A stretch of 64,000 nucleotides of DNA from Methylobacterium brachythecii (GTDB taxonomy: Bacteria > Pseudomonadota > Alphaproteobacteria > Rhizobiales > Beijerinckiaceae): assembly GCF_014196345.1 (NCBI RefSeq), contig NZ_JACIDN010000001.1, forward strand, positions 310,001 through 374,000, in the 5' to 3' direction. Below are positions 8,608 to 17,648 of the stretch, in pieces. The notes under the pieces are model-generated. The model worked only from the letters and a program-made list of their open reading frames with translations, was not told the DNA's origin and searched no databases. A program made the translations under genes and the position numbers. Position 1 is the first letter of the stretch. The number at the start of each line of letters is the position of its first letter.

Positions 8608-9210
8608 ATGCTCATGGCGAACCAGTCTCGGCGCGCGGCGGCATGGTGCCTCGTCCTCACGCTGCTCGCGATCTCACCGGCTCTGGCCGAGCCAAGGCCG
8701 CCCTTCGTGGCCGCAGCCCGCGCCCAGATCGGCAAGACGCTGATCTACGATCCGGCCTACCAGCGGATCGCCTTCCCGAATGGCGACGTGCCCGAGGAGC
8801 GCGGCGTCTGCACGGACGTCGTCATACGCGCACTGAGGGTGGCCTACGGCTACGACCTCCAGCGCGAGCTGAACGCCGACATTCGCAAGAAGCCCTCGGC
8901 CTATCCGCGCCGCTGGGGGCTTCGGGGCGCCGACACCAACATCGACCACCGCCGAGTGCCGAACCAGCAGGCCTTCTTCCGTCGCAAGGGCTGGGAGTTG
9001 CCGGTGACCCAAGAGCCGAAGGACTACCGGGCGGGCGATCTCGTCACGCAGATGCTGCCGGGCACCCTGCCGCATATCGCGATCGTGTCGGATCGTGTCT
9101 CGGCGGATGGACGGCCGCTGGTGATCCACAACATCGGCGCCGGGGCGCGGGAGGAGGATACGCTGTTCGCGTTCCCGATCACCGGGCACTACCGGTTCGT
9201 GAAGCTGTGA
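8608..9210 (+). CDS. DUF1287 secreted protein
   Basis: The product is 200 residues with a signal peptide ending near ALAEP. The segments YDPAYQRIAFPNGDVPEERG and VCTDVVIRALRVAYG match DUF1287 (YijF-like), which has a conserved Cys (VCTDV) and His residues as in NlpC/P60-like cysteine hydrolases. HIAIVSD and IHNIGAG are further conserved pieces. It is therefore probably a periplasmic hydrolase, perhaps on peptidoglycan, but the family has no proven activity. A second ATG at 8614 is an alternative start. It converges with parB across a small palindromic repeat. Confidence 0.8.
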   Translation: MLMANQSRRAAAWCLVLTLLAISPALAEPRPPFVAAARAQIGKTLIYDPAYQRIAFPNGDVPEERGVCTDVVIRALRVAYGYDLQRELNADIRKKPSAYPRRWGLRGADTNIDHRRVPNQQAFFRRKGWELPVTQEPKDYRAGDLVTQMLPGTLPHIAIVSDRVSADGRPLVIHNIGAGAREEDTLFAFPITGHYRFVKL

Positions 9211-9249
9211 CGGGTGAAAAGGCGTTCTGGATCAGAGATTTACCCGCTT

Positions 9250-9280
9250 CGTCATTGCTTGGCGACGCTCGCAATGACGG
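9250..9280. repeat. REP-like palindrome, short copy
   Basis: CGTCATTGC (9250-9258) and GCAATGACG (9271-9279) pair perfectly around a 12-base loop. It lies between the convergent DUF1287 gene and parB and has the same arms as the longer repeats at 1942, 19739 and 21457. It could end transcription from either side. Confidence 0.8.
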
Positions 9281-9285
9281 GGCGG

Positions 9286-10185
9286 TCACGCCGTCGCGAC
9301 GTCGAGCTTCCTACAAAGCGCCTCGAACTCGTCCGCGTTGCTGTAGCGGATGCGGATCTCGCCCTCGCCGGTCGGCTTGGCCTTCACGGCGACGCCGAAG
9401 CCGAGGGCACGGGCCAGCGTCTGCTCTAAGGTGCGGATCTCGGTATTCTTCTCGACCACGCGGCGGGTCTGCATCGCCTCGGGCTTTTCAGCCCCGCTCG
9501 CTTCGGCTTCCGCAGCAGCGATTGCCTCGATCTCGCGAACGGACAGCCCTTCGGCGACGATCCGCTTGGCGACAGCCTCGGGGTTGCGCACGGAGAGCAG
9601 GGCGCGAGCATGGCCGGCGCTGATCTCGGCATTGACCACGCGATCCTGGATCACCGGAGAAAGCTGCAGCAGCCGCAGGGTGTTGGCGAGATGGCTGCGG
9701 CTCTTGCCGAGGATCTCGGCGAGCTCGCGCTGAGTGTACTTAAACTCGGTCATCAGGCGCTCGTAGCCCGAAGCCTCCTCGATGGCGTTGAGGTCTGCAC
9801 GCTGGACGTTCTCCAGAATCGCGTATTCGAGCGAGGCCTTCTCATCGAGATGCAGGACGACGATCGGGATCTCGGTATGGCCGGCGATCTGTGCGGCACG
9901 CCAGCGGCGCTCGCCGGCGACGATCTCGTAGGTGCCGGGCACGCCGGGCAGCGGGCGCACCACCACCGGCTGGATGACGCCGCGCATGCGGATCGACTCG
10001 GCCAGCTCCTTGAGCTCGGTCTCCGAGAAGCTGCGTCGCGGGTTGCGCGGATTGGGTCGCAGGAACTCGACCGCGACCTTGCGCTGCTCGCGATCGTAGC
10101 TGCCGCGCGCCTCGGTCGGGAAGTCGCCGATCAGCGCCGCGAGGCCGCGTCCAAGCCGGGGCCGTGCCGCATCGTCCGCCATCAT
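9286..10185 (-). CDS. parB: Chromosome partitioning protein ParB
   Basis: The product is 299 residues. The N-terminal RLGRGLAALIGD is the ParA-stimulating segment. The ParB/Srx domain (about residues 45-130) includes the CTP-binding motif GERRWRA, and the helix-turn-helix that reads parS follows (TQRELAEILGKSRSHLANTL). The C-terminal 60 residues form the dimer domain. ParB is a CTP-dependent clamp that loads at parS and positions the origin region. It is the last gene of mnmG-rsmG-parA-parB, 26 bases after parA. GGAG lies upstream of the tandem ATGs at 10185 and 10182. Three candidate parS sites are in this window. Confidence 0.95.
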   Translation of the reverse strand: MMADDAARPRLGRGLAALIGDFPTEARGSYDREQRKVAVEFLRPNPRNPRRSFSETELKELAESIRMRGVIQPVVVRPLPGVPGTYEIVAGERRWRAAQIAGHTEIPIVVLHLDEKASLEYAILENVQRADLNAIEEASGYERLMTEFKYTQRELAEILGKSRSHLANTLRLLQLSPVIQDRVVNAEISAGHARALLSVRNPEAVAKRIVAEGLSVREIEAIAAAEAEASGAEKPEAMQTRRVVEKNTEIRTLEQTLARALGFGVAVKAKPTGEGEIRIRYSNADEFEALCRKLDVATA

Positions 10186-10211
10186 GGGGATACTCCGCTA
10201 CTCTTTCGTTT

Positions 10212-11036
10212 TCAGGCGGCCGCGGCGGGCGGCGGCATGCGGCCCTCGCGCTGGATCACCTCGGAGGCGAGGCGCAGATAGGCCTGGGCGCCTGCGCATT
10301 TGAGGTCGTAGAGCAGCACTGGTTTGCCGTGCGAAGGCGCCTCCGAGACGCGCACGTTGCGCGGGATCGTGGTGCCGTAGACCTTGTCGCCGAGGAAGCC
10401 CCGGACATCGGCCTCGACCTGGGTCGAGAGGTTGTTACGCGGGTCATACATGGTGAGCACCACGCCCTGGATCTCCAGCCGCGGGTTCAGCGCCGACTTT
10501 ACTTGATCGACGGTCCGCAGAAGCTGGCTCAGACCCTCCAAGGCGAAGAACTCGCATTGCAGCGGCACTAGCACCGCATCGGCCGCGGCGAGCGCGTTGA
10601 TGGTCAGCAGGTTCAGCGAGGGTGGGCAGTCGATCAGGATGTAGCTGACGTTCTGCGTGGCAGGGTTGGTGTGGATGTCTCGCAGCACCCCGCGCAGGCG
10701 ATGAGCGCGATCAGGCAGGCTCGCCATCTCCAGTTCGAGGCCGAGCAGGTCCATGGTCGAGGGGGCTACCGAGAGGCGCGGAACCGCCGTCGGTACGACG
10801 GCCTGCGCCAGCGAGGCCTCGCCCGCCATGACGTGATAGGTCGAGATTTCGCGGCTTCGCCGATCGATGCCGAGGCCGGTCGAGGCGTTGCCCTGCGGGT
10901 CGAGATCGATGACCAATACTGTCTCGCCGATGGCGGCGAGTGCCGTGCCGAGGTTGATCGCTGTGGTCGTCTTGCCAACGCCGCCCTTCTGGTTGGCAAG
11001 GGCCAGGATGCGAAGAGGCCGTCTGGGATCGTTCAT
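10212..11036 (-). CDS. parA: Chromosome partitioning ATPase ParA
   Basis: The product is 274 residues from ATG at 11036 (MNDPRRPLRI), which overlaps the rsmG stop by four bases (ATGA). The deviant Walker A motif KGGVGKTTTAINLG is near the N-terminus, followed by VLVIDLDPQGNASTGLG (Walker A') and YILIDCPPSL (Walker B). ParA binds ATP and nucleoid DNA non-specifically and moves the ParB-parS complex. It lies between rsmG and parB in the standard alphaproteobacterial order and is probably translationally coupled to rsmG. An upstream in-frame start at 11123 would run inside rsmG and is unlikely. Confidence 0.95.
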   Translation of the reverse strand: MNDPRRPLRILALANQKGGVGKTTTAINLGTALAAIGETVLVIDLDPQGNASTGLGIDRRSREISTYHVMAGEASLAQAVVPTAVPRLSVAPSTMDLLGLELEMASLPDRAHRLRGVLRDIHTNPATQNVSYILIDCPPSLNLLTINALAAADAVLVPLQCEFFALEGLSQLLRTVDQVKSALNPRLEIQGVVLTMYDPRNNLSTQVEADVRGFLGDKVYGTTIPRNVRVSEAPSHGKPVLLYDLKCAGAQAYLRLASEVIQREGRMPPPAAAA

Positions 11037-11668
11037 GAGTCCCTGCGAGAGAGGGCCGTGATGCGCAGGATCTGGGCCTGCGGATCGGTCCGGCTCGGGA
11101 TCGAATCGTAGGTCAGACTCCACTTACCCACAGCTTCGGTCAATTCCGCAGATGCATCACGTCCCTTGGGAAACAGACCAGTTATCCCAGTTTTCAACAG
11201 GGGTTCGGTCCACGCGAGAAGTTGGTCCAAGGAAGCCAGCGCGCGAGCGCAGACCACGTCCGTATCGTGGTGCTGGTCGATCACTGTTTCGATGCGTGCG
11301 TTGATGATGGTCGCCGGCGCGCCGGTCAGACGAGCGGTTTCGGTGAGGAAGGCGCATTTGCGCGAATTGCTCTCAAGAAGTTTCACGTGAAACATTTCAC
11401 GGTCGCGGCCGGCAATAGCGAGGATCAGGCCGGGGATTCCGGCGCCCGAGCCGAGGTCGAGCCACCGGGTGGCGTTCGGCATCGCATCGAGCAGTTGCAA
11501 TGCGTCGGCGACGTGCCGGGTCCAGACCTCTGAGAGTGTCCCGGGCCCGACGAGATTTTTCACCGCCTGCCAGCGCGTGAGCTGTTCGACGTAGATGTCG
11601 AGCAGCCGCGATGTTTCACGTGAAACATCGTACTGGGCAAGGATGCGATCCCGGTCGTCGGCTGCCAT
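11033..11668 (-). CDS. rsmG: 16S rRNA 7-methylguanosine methyltransferase RsmG (GidB)
   Basis: The product is 211 residues with the SAM-binding motif WLDLGSGAGIPGLILAIAG and the following segment LLESNSRKCAFLTETARL, both diagnostic of RsmG, which methylates G527 of 16S rRNA. LFPKGRD is the conserved late motif. The gene carries two parS sequences within its reading frame: the N-terminal peptide DVSRETS and the internal peptide MFHVKL are what the parS palindromes encode. It sits 77 bases after mnmG and overlaps parA by four bases, so it belongs to the same operon. Confidence 0.95.
   Translation of the reverse strand: MAADDRDRILAQYDVSRETSRLLDIYVEQLTRWQAVKNLVGPGTLSEVWTRHVADALQLLDAMPNATRWLDLGSGAGIPGLILAIAGRDREMFHVKLLESNSRKCAFLTETARLTGAPATIINARIETVIDQHHDTDVVCARALASLDQLLAWTEPLLKTGITGLFPKGRDASAELTEAVGKWSLTYDSIPSRTDPQAQILRITALSRRDS
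11379..11394. promoter_or_regulatory. parS site inside rsmG (one mismatch)
   Basis: AGTTTCACGTGAAACA differs from the parS consensus TGTTNCACGTGAAACA only at the first base. It lies in the middle of rsmG, where it encodes the peptide FHVKL, and 1.2-2.1 kb from the parB gene whose product should bind it. Confidence 0.85.
11612..11627. promoter_or_regulatory. parS site inside rsmG (perfect)
   Basis: TGTTTCACGTGAAACA is a perfect 16-base parS palindrome. It lies in the 5' part of rsmG, encoding VSRET in that frame, and 233 bases from the second site. It is the best candidate ParB loading site in the window. Confidence 0.93.
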
Positions 11669-11745
11669 CTTATTCTGAATCGTCCCGGCTCGCTGTCGCC
11701 GGCACGTTCTGTATGGCCTCGACCGCGCTCAGTACAGGCTGCCTC

Positions 11746-13626
11746 TCAAAGAGCAGCTCCGGCGCCTTTGCCGCGCCGTCCATGCGCCGCCAGCAAGGTC
11801 AGCGCAGCCGGCGTCACGCCCTCGATCCGGGCGGCTTGGCCGAGCGTGGCAGGGCGGACCGCTTCTAGCTTGACGCGCATCTCGTTCGACAGCCCGGCGA
11901 TCGCATCGTAGGCGAGATGGGCTGGCAGCCTGACCGCTTCGTCCCGGCGGAAGGCGGCGATATCGGCGTCCTGACGGTTGAGATAGACAGCATAGGTCGC
12001 GTCCGTCGTCAGGCGCTCTGCTACGGGCCTCGGCACATCCGCCAGCTCCGGCCAGACGGCGGCGAGCCGGTTCCAACCAATCTCCGGATAGGACAAGAGC
12101 TGGAAGGCGCTTCGGCGTAGCCCGTCGCGGTTGAGCGTAATGCTGTGCCCCGCGGCCTCGTTCGGCGTCAGGCTCAGCGTATCTAGCCGAGTGCGCACGG
12201 CTGCAAGCGCCGACTGCGATTGCGCAAAATGCTCGGCGCGTCGCTTGCCGACGCAACCCAGTGCGAGGCCGCGTCCCGTCAGCCGCTCGTCGGCATTGTC
12301 GATACGCAAGGACAGCCGATACTCGGAGCGCGACGTGAACATGCGGTACGGCTCGCTCACACCCTGGGTGACGAGGTCGTCGATCATCACGCCGAGATAA
12401 GACTCGGCCCGGTCGAACACGGCGAGGTCCGAGCCGCCGGCAAGCCGCGCGGCGTTCAGCCCGGCGACGAGCCCCTGAGCGGCCGCCTCCTCGTAGCCAG
12501 TGGTGCCGTTGATCTGGCCGGCGAGGAACAGCCCCGGCAGGCGGCGTGTCTGGAGCGTCGGGTCGAGCTCGCGCGGATCGACGTAATCGTATTCGATGGC
12601 GTAGCCCGGACGCACGATCCGCGTGTGCTCGAGGCCCGGGATCGCGGCGATGATCGCAGCCTGGATCTCTTCCGGCAGGGCCGTCGAAATGCCGTTCGGA
12701 TAGACAGTCGTGTCGTCGAGTCCCTCGGGCTCCAGGAAGATCTGGTGGCCCTCACGGTCACCGAAACGCACGACCTTGTCCTCGATCGAGGGGCAGTAGC
12801 GCGGCCCGCGGCTACTGATGCCGCCGGAATACATCGGCGAACGCTGCAGGTTTTCGCGGATGAGATCGTGCACGCGCAACGTCGTGCGCGTCACGCCACA
12901 CGCGATCTGCGGGTTGGTGATCCTGTCGGTGAGCGAGGAGAACGGTACGGGGTCCTCATCCGCGTGCTGCATCTCCAGCGAGGACCAGTCGATCGTGGTG
13001 CCGTCCAGCCTTGGCGGCGTGCCCGTCTTGAGGCGCCCTAGCCGGAAGCCATGACGGTCGAGCGTCTGCGCCAGGCCGATGGCCGGTCCTTCTCCGATGC
13101 GGCCGGCGGGGATTTGCTGCTCGCCGATATGGATGAGGCCGCGGAGAAATGTGCCTGTCGTCAGCACGACGGCTCGCGCGCCGATCCGGCGGCCATCCGA
13201 CAACACCAACCCGGCGACGGTGCCGTCTTGCAGAATGAGATCGTCCGCCTCACCCTCGACGACGGTCAGGCCAGAGGTCTCGGCTACGGCGGCCTGCATC
13301 GCGGCGGCGTAGAGCTTGCGGTCGGCCTGGGTGCGGGGCCCGCGCACGGCCGGTCCTTTCCGCCGATTGAGCAACCGAAACTGGATGCCGGCCGCATCGG
13401 CGACCCGACCCATCAGGCCATCCAGAGCATCCACCTCGCGCACCAGATGCCCCTTGCCGAGGCCGCCGATCGCGGGATTGCACGACATCGCGCCGATGGT
13501 TGCCGCTTTATGCGTCACCAAAGCAGTGCGTGCGCCGGCGCGCGCCGAGGCCGCCGCCGCCTCGGTGCCGGCATGGCCGCCGCCGACGACGATGACGTCG
13601 AAGCTCTGGAAGGGGATCTGGGACAT
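11746..13626 (-). CDS. mnmG: tRNA uridine 5-carboxymethylaminomethyl modification enzyme MnmG (GidA)
   Basis: The product is 626 residues from ATG at 13626, the normal length for the family. The FAD-binding motif [19 protein letters not shown] is at the N-terminus, and [20 protein letters not shown] and [20 protein letters not shown] are signature MnmG segments. With MnmE it modifies the wobble uridine of several tRNAs. In most alphaproteobacteria mnmE lies just upstream, but here it is absent and holA occupies that side beyond a small plus-strand gene. mnmG starts a co-directional run of mnmG, rsmG, parA and parB. Confidence 0.95.
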   Translation of the reverse strand: MSQIPFQSFDVIVVGGGHAGTEAAAASARAGARTALVTHKAATIGAMSCNPAIGGLGKGHLVREVDALDGLMGRVADAAGIQFRLLNRRKGPAVRGPRTQADRKLYAAAMQAAVAETSGLTVVEGEADDLILQDGTVAGLVLSDGRRIGARAVVLTTGTFLRGLIHIGEQQIPAGRIGEGPAIGLAQTLDRHGFRLGRLKTGTPPRLDGTTIDWSSLEMQHADEDPVPFSSLTDRITNPQIACGVTRTTLRVHDLIRENLQRSPMYSGGISSRGPRYCPSIEDKVVRFGDREGHQIFLEPEGLDDTTVYPNGISTALPEEIQAAIIAAIPGLEHTRIVRPGYAIEYDYVDPRELDPTLQTRRLPGLFLAGQINGTTGYEEAAAQGLVAGLNAARLAGGSDLAVFDRAESYLGVMIDDLVTQGVSEPYRMFTSRSEYRLSLRIDNADERLTGRGLALGCVGKRRAEHFAQSQSALAAVRTRLDTLSLTPNEAAGHSITLNRDGLRRSAFQLLSYPEIGWNRLAAVWPELADVPRPVAERLTTDATYAVYLNRQDADIAAFRRDEAVRLPAHLAYDAIAGLSNEMRVKLEAVRPATLGQAARIEGVTPAALTLLAAHGRRGKGAGAAL

Positions 13627-13852
13627 GGGCGTGATTAGGCGTCCCCGAGCCGAATCGTCAACGGAACCAGCACTCCGGCTCACCGCTCTGCGCGGCTCGG
13701 CAGGACTGCCTCAGTGAGTGTTCGCCGCGGTCTGGCATCGTCATTGCATTAACGATGTCTGAACAGTCTTCGCTTTCGCCGTTCGAGCCCGAGGGAAGAG
13801 CTGTTCTGGTCGACGATGACCGTGGTCTCAACGACGAGACGGAGGCAAGTGT

Positions 13853-14011
13853 ATGGGTGTGGTGACGATCGGCCTCGGTGCGATGCTGTGTGGCAGCGGT
13901 GCCGTGGCGCATTTCGCGAACAAGAAGCATCACAACGAGACCTTACTGGCGCTCGGCGGCTTCTGCTTCCTGCTCGCCGGATTGTTCGTGACCCGGTCCG
14001 GCCACTTCTAG
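13853..14011 (+). CDS. Small membrane protein, 52 residues
   Basis: This frame starts with ATG at 13853, with GGAGG at 13841-13845 at good spacing, and ends with TAG at 14009. The protein has two hydrophobic segments (about residues 3-19 and 31-46) joined by a polar loop with FANKKHHNE, so it should be a hairpin in the inner membrane. I know no family for it. A 36-codon frame (13755-13865) overlaps its start and might act as a leader. Its stop overlaps the holA stop by three bases (CTAG), so the two genes are tightly convergent. Confidence 0.6.
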   Translation: MGVVTIGLGAMLCGSGAVAHFANKKHHNETLLALGGFCFLLAGLFVTRSGHF

Positions 14012-15039
14012 CCACGCCGCCGCGCGGCTTCCCCGGCGATCCGCAGAAGCGCCGAGGAAGCATGGGCATGGGCGAGATCGGCATCCGCTCGCCGGCAGGC
14101 GAGGACGGATTCCTGCAGCGCCGCCACCGCGTGCCGCAGGGCGCCGGGCGACCAGCGGGCGAGCTGCGTTTCCACCAACGACTTTCTTCGGAAATGAAGG
14201 CCACGCCAGTTCGCGACCAGCGTGCTGGCGCTCGCTGACGGATCGTCGAGCTTGGCATTGAGCAGGGCGAGGGCGTGCCGCAGGGCCGCGCCGAGCATTG
14301 CCGAGGGGTCGAGCCCCTCCTGCCGGAAGCGACGTGCCTCGCGCTCAGTTTCGGCCATCCGCCCCGCGAAAGAAGCGTCGATCAGCGTATTGAGAACGCT
14401 CGCCCCGACATCGCAGACGATCGCCTCGACGTCGTCCAGTTCCACCCGCTCGCGGCCCTGGGCATAGAGCGCGAGCTTGTCGATCTCGGAGAGGCTGGCG
14501 CGGCGGTCGGCGCCCAGGCTCTGGGCCAGCAACTCGCGCGCGTCCCGGTCGATTCCGAGGCCGCGCTCCCGCAAGGTCGTCTCGATCAGCTCCGACAACG
14601 TCCGCGCATCGTCGGGGTAGCAGGGGATGGCGAGTGCCCGGGACGACTTCTCGCAGAGCGCCCGCAAGGGTGAGGATTTTGCGAGATCGCCGGCCTCGAC
14701 GACGATGCACGCACCGTCCGGTTCGCTCTTGAGCACGGCGTCGACGGCGGGCGCATAGTTGCGGGAGCCCGAGCGCACCCAGATCGTGCGGCTTCCGCCG
14801 AACAATCCGATGGTGCCGGCCTCGTCGACGAGGCGGCCAGGATCGGAAGCGAGAGCGTCCCCGTCGAGCTTCACCAGGGCGAAGGGGTCGTCCGGATCGG
14901 ATGCCATTCCCTTGACCAGCCGCGCGGCGCGGTCGGCCACGAGGCCGATATCGGGACCGTAGACGAGCACGAGCAAAATGCGCGGGTCGGGGCCACGCCG
15001 CAGCAGGCCTTCGATGTCGCCGGGGCGGACGGCGGTCAT
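14008..15039 (-). CDS. holA: DNA polymerase III delta subunit HolA
   Basis: The product is 343 residues, the usual size. Segments such as LVYGPDIGLVADRAARLV near the N-terminus, LVKLDGDALASDPGRLVDEA, and DRRASLSEIDKLALYAQG in the middle, with a helical C-terminal collar domain, match HolA. It opens the beta clamp during clamp loading. In related genomes holA usually follows parB; here it lies upstream of mnmG on the same strand, separated by a small plus-strand gene. A short palindromic repeat sits just upstream of its start. Confidence 0.9.
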   Translation of the reverse strand: MTAVRPGDIEGLLRRGPDPRILLVLVYGPDIGLVADRAARLVKGMASDPDDPFALVKLDGDALASDPGRLVDEAGTIGLFGGSRTIWVRSGSRNYAPAVDAVLKSEPDGACIVVEAGDLAKSSPLRALCEKSSRALAIPCYPDDARTLSELIETTLRERGLGIDRDARELLAQSLGADRRASLSEIDKLALYAQGRERVELDDVEAIVCDVGASVLNTLIDASFAGRMAETEREARRFRQEGLDPSAMLGAALRHALALLNAKLDDPSASASTLVANWRGLHFRRKSLVETQLARWSPGALRHAVAALQESVLACRRADADLAHAHASSALLRIAGEAARRRG

Positions 15040-15052
15040 GCCGACGCCGTGT

Positions 15053-15083
15053 CGTCATTGCTTCGATACGCTCGCAATGACGG
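15053..15083. repeat. REP-like palindrome, short copy
   Basis: CGTCATTGC (15053-15061) and GCAATGACG (15074-15082) pair with a 12-base loop. It lies 13 bases upstream of the holA start codon, so in this copy it may form in the holA leader or mark the end of the gene before it. Confidence 0.8.
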
Positions 15084-15214
15084 CGAGGGGACCGTGAGAT
15101 TCCCGATCGACCATCGACTCATGTCCGCCTCCGCCTCACCGAGGCTCGATAGCAGGAGTCGCGGTCGATGACACCGCAGCCGCCGAGAAGACCGGCGGCT
15201 GCGTGTGCCTACGT

Positions 15215-15550
15215 TTACTCGGCCGAAGCGACTTCGACGACGTCGCCACTGCGCTTGAAAGCGATGGTGGTCTCGTTACCGTCGGCGCCGATGGTGCCGG
15301 GGATCGAGAGGTGCACCGTCTGGTCGGCCTTGAGCGTGGTGGCAAGGCGGATGACCTGCGGCCGGTCGGCACCGGAATTCACGGCGGCGAGGGTGGCGAC
15401 CACGCGGTAGCCGTCCTTCTCCACGGTGTAGAAGGCCGAGCCACGGAAGGAGCCGAGATCGATGGACTTGCCGGCGGCGGGCTTCCACTCGGCAGCCGAA
15501 GCGGCGGTGGCGAGCGTCATGACGGCGGTGGCGAGTGCGAGCGTGCGCAT
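15215..15550 (-). CDS. Small secreted hypothetical protein
   Basis: The product is 111 residues with a clear signal peptide (cleavage near ASAAEW). The mature 90 residues look like an all-beta domain with alternating hydrophobic and polar residues and no cysteine. I recognise no family. AGGACC lies about 9 bases upstream of the ATG. It stands alone between holA and an MFS transporter gene on the same strand; the 196 bases upstream are AT-richer than the surroundings and probably hold its promoter. Confidence 0.65.
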   Translation of the reverse strand: MRTLALATAVMTLATAASAAEWKPAAGKSIDLGSFRGSAFYTVEKDGYRVVATLAAVNSGADRPQVIRLATTLKADQTVHLSIPGTIGADGNETTIAFKRSGDVVEVASAE

Positions 15551-15746
15551 GTGGGTGGTCCTGTGCGGTTACTGTCCGCCGGGAGTGCCCGTACGGAAAG
15601 CCGGTAGCACCGGGAGCCCCGAATATGCAGGCCGATTGCTGCACTGCGAAGATGGAGATTTTGCAGTGCGTCAATGCTTAAATTGCATATCAAAATGATT
15701 TTTCGGCTATGCAACCGCCTCTCATGCATACATCCAGCGGCAGCCG

Positions 15747-17225
15747 CTATGCGGCCGCCAAAGGCTTCGAGACGTCCTCCAGCGACCGGCCTTCGGCAGC
15801 CGTCCCCCAAATCCAGCCGACGACAGAAGCCACCGCCATCAACGCGGCACCGATGAGGTAGCCGACGAAGACCCAGTCGCGGGAGCCCGTCTCCACCAGC
15901 GCGCCGAACAGCAGCGGCCCCGACACGCCGCCGATCCCCGTCCCGATGGCGTAGAAGGCGGCGATGGCGAGCGCCCGGATCTCCAGCGGAAAAGTCTCGG
16001 CGACGGTGAGATAGGCGGAGCTGGCCGCAGCGCTGGCAAAGAAGAACACCACCATCCAGGTCGTGGTCTGACCGACCGGCCCGAACACCTCGATCTTGAA
16101 CAAGTAGCCCGCGCCGGCGAGCAGCAGGGCCGAGATGCCGTAGGTGAAGGCGATCATCGGCCGGCGTCCCACCGTGTCGAACAGGCGTCCGAGCAGCAGA
16201 GGTCCCATGAACGAGCCCAACGCGAAGGGCAGCAGGTACCAGCCGACATGGCCGCCGGGCACGCCGTAGAAGCGCTCCAGCACCAGGGCGTAGGTGAAGA
16301 ACAGGGCGTTGTAGAAGAAGGCCTGGGCGATCATCAGGGCGAGCCCGACGAAGGTCTGGGTCCGGCTCGTCACCAGCATGGCATTCGCCACCTCGGAGAG
16401 CGGCGTGTGGCTGCGGGTCTTCAGCTTCATGCGACGGCTCTTGTCCACCGGCGGCAGGGTGATGCCCTCGTCGGTGAAGCGCTTCTCGATGCCGGTCACG
16501 ACCCGGTCCGCTTCCGCCGTATAGCCGTGGGTTGCGAGCCAGCGCGGGCTTTCGGGGATCCATGTCCGCAGGAGCAGGATGACCAGGCCGATGCCGCCGC
16601 CGACGAAGAAGGCGATGCGCCAGCCATAGGTCGGGTCGATCCATTCGGGCTTGAGCACGGCGATGGACAGGAAGGAGCCGAGTGCCGCGCCGATCCAGAA
16701 CGAGCCGTTGATGACGAGATCGGTCCAGCCGCGGACGCGGGCCGGGACGAGCTCCTGGATGGTCGAGTTGATCGCGGTGTATTCGCCGCCGATCCCCGCC
16801 CCCGTCAGGAAGCGGAAGACGCAGAAGCTCCAGATGTCCCAGGACAGGCCCGAGGCCGCCGTCGCCGCGAGGTAGAGGGCGAGCGTGATGAAGAACAGCT
16901 TCTTGCGGCCGATCCGATCCGTCAGCCAGCCGAAGCCGAGGGCGCCCACCACGGCACCGACGAGGTAGGAGCTCGCGGCGAGGCCGACATCGAACTCGGA
17001 GAAGGACATCGGCGGGTTGCGCAAAGCTCCGACGAGGGCACCGGCCAGCGTCACCTCGAGCCCGTCGAGCACCCAGGTGATGCCGAGGGCGATGATGACC
17101 AGGACGTGGAAGCGGCCCCAGGGAAGGCGATCGAGCCGGGCGGCGATGTCGGTGTCGATCACCGTCCCCATCGGAGCCTGTTCCGGCGCCCCGGATCCCC
17201 CTTGTCCCTCGACCTTGCTCGCCAT
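15747..17225 (-). CDS. MFS transporter, metabolite:proton symporter type
   Basis: The product is 492 residues with 12 predicted membrane helices. The motif GWLTDRIGRKKLFF (loop 2-3) and RFLTGAGIGGEYTAINS in helix 5 are typical of the sugar/metabolite porter branch. A cytosolic loop of about 60 residues (WIPESPRWL to KLKTRSHTP) splits the two halves. PESPRWL is the usual end-of-first-half motif. The substrate cannot be told; organic acids or sugars are the common ones. The gene appears to be a single transcription unit. Confidence 0.87.
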   Translation of the reverse strand: MASKVEGQGGSGAPEQAPMGTVIDTDIAARLDRLPWGRFHVLVIIALGITWVLDGLEVTLAGALVGALRNPPMSFSEFDVGLAASSYLVGAVVGALGFGWLTDRIGRKKLFFITLALYLAATAASGLSWDIWSFCVFRFLTGAGIGGEYTAINSTIQELVPARVRGWTDLVINGSFWIGAALGSFLSIAVLKPEWIDPTYGWRIAFFVGGGIGLVILLLRTWIPESPRWLATHGYTAEADRVVTGIEKRFTDEGITLPPVDKSRRMKLKTRSHTPLSEVANAMLVTSRTQTFVGLALMIAQAFFYNALFFTYALVLERFYGVPGGHVGWYLLPFALGSFMGPLLLGRLFDTVGRRPMIAFTYGISALLLAGAGYLFKIEVFGPVGQTTTWMVVFFFASAAASSAYLTVAETFPLEIRALAIAAFYAIGTGIGGVSGPLLFGALVETGSRDWVFVGYLIGAALMAVASVVGWIWGTAAEGRSLEDVSKPLAAA

Positions 17226-17345
17226 GACGCCCCATTAACTTCAATTCAACGCAGCTGTTGGGAACGCGTCGCGACCCGATTCGACCACCTCAGGCTGGAA
17301 AGATTTCGCATGGCTGAATGAGCCCATCGCTCGGGCCATTCCGTC

Positions 17346-17648
17346 ATGACCACCTCGCTTCGGATCACCACGCTGTTCCTCGCCGCCGGCTTCACCGGCG
17401 CGCTGGGACTGACCGCCGCGCCGCCCCAGGCGGCCGACGGCACGCTGGGCCGCGACCGTGAGGTCGTCGATCTTTCAGGCGCCGAACGCTGGGCCTTGCG
17501 GCCGACCCGCGTCAGCACTGCGGCCACCTTCGTGCAGCGGCCGGGGCTCAAGGAGACGCCGCTCGCGAAACTCCCGACCGAGCGGCGTGCCGTCCGTGTG
17601 GTCTACCAGGGTTATTTCGAAGGAAGCGCGGTCAGCCCGGCTCACTGA
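17346..17648 (+). CDS. Small secreted hypothetical protein
   Basis: The frame encodes 100 residues with a likely signal peptide (hydrophobic stretch about residues 7-27, cleavage near PQAADG). The remainder is polar with no recognisable motif. I see no strong ribosome binding site. Its 3' end overlaps the end of the convergent permease gene by 17 bases. It could be a genuine periplasmic protein of unknown role, but the evidence is only the signal peptide and the open frame. Confidence 0.5.
   Translation: MTTSLRITTLFLAAGFTGALGLTAAPPQAADGTLGRDREVVDLSGAERWALRPTRVSTAATFVQRPGLKETPLAKLPTERRAVRVVYQGYFEGSAVSPAH

Noticed and set aside
9286..15039. A replication origin near parAB
   Set aside because: I found no DnaA-box cluster or AT-rich unwinding region; parS alone does not mark oriC.
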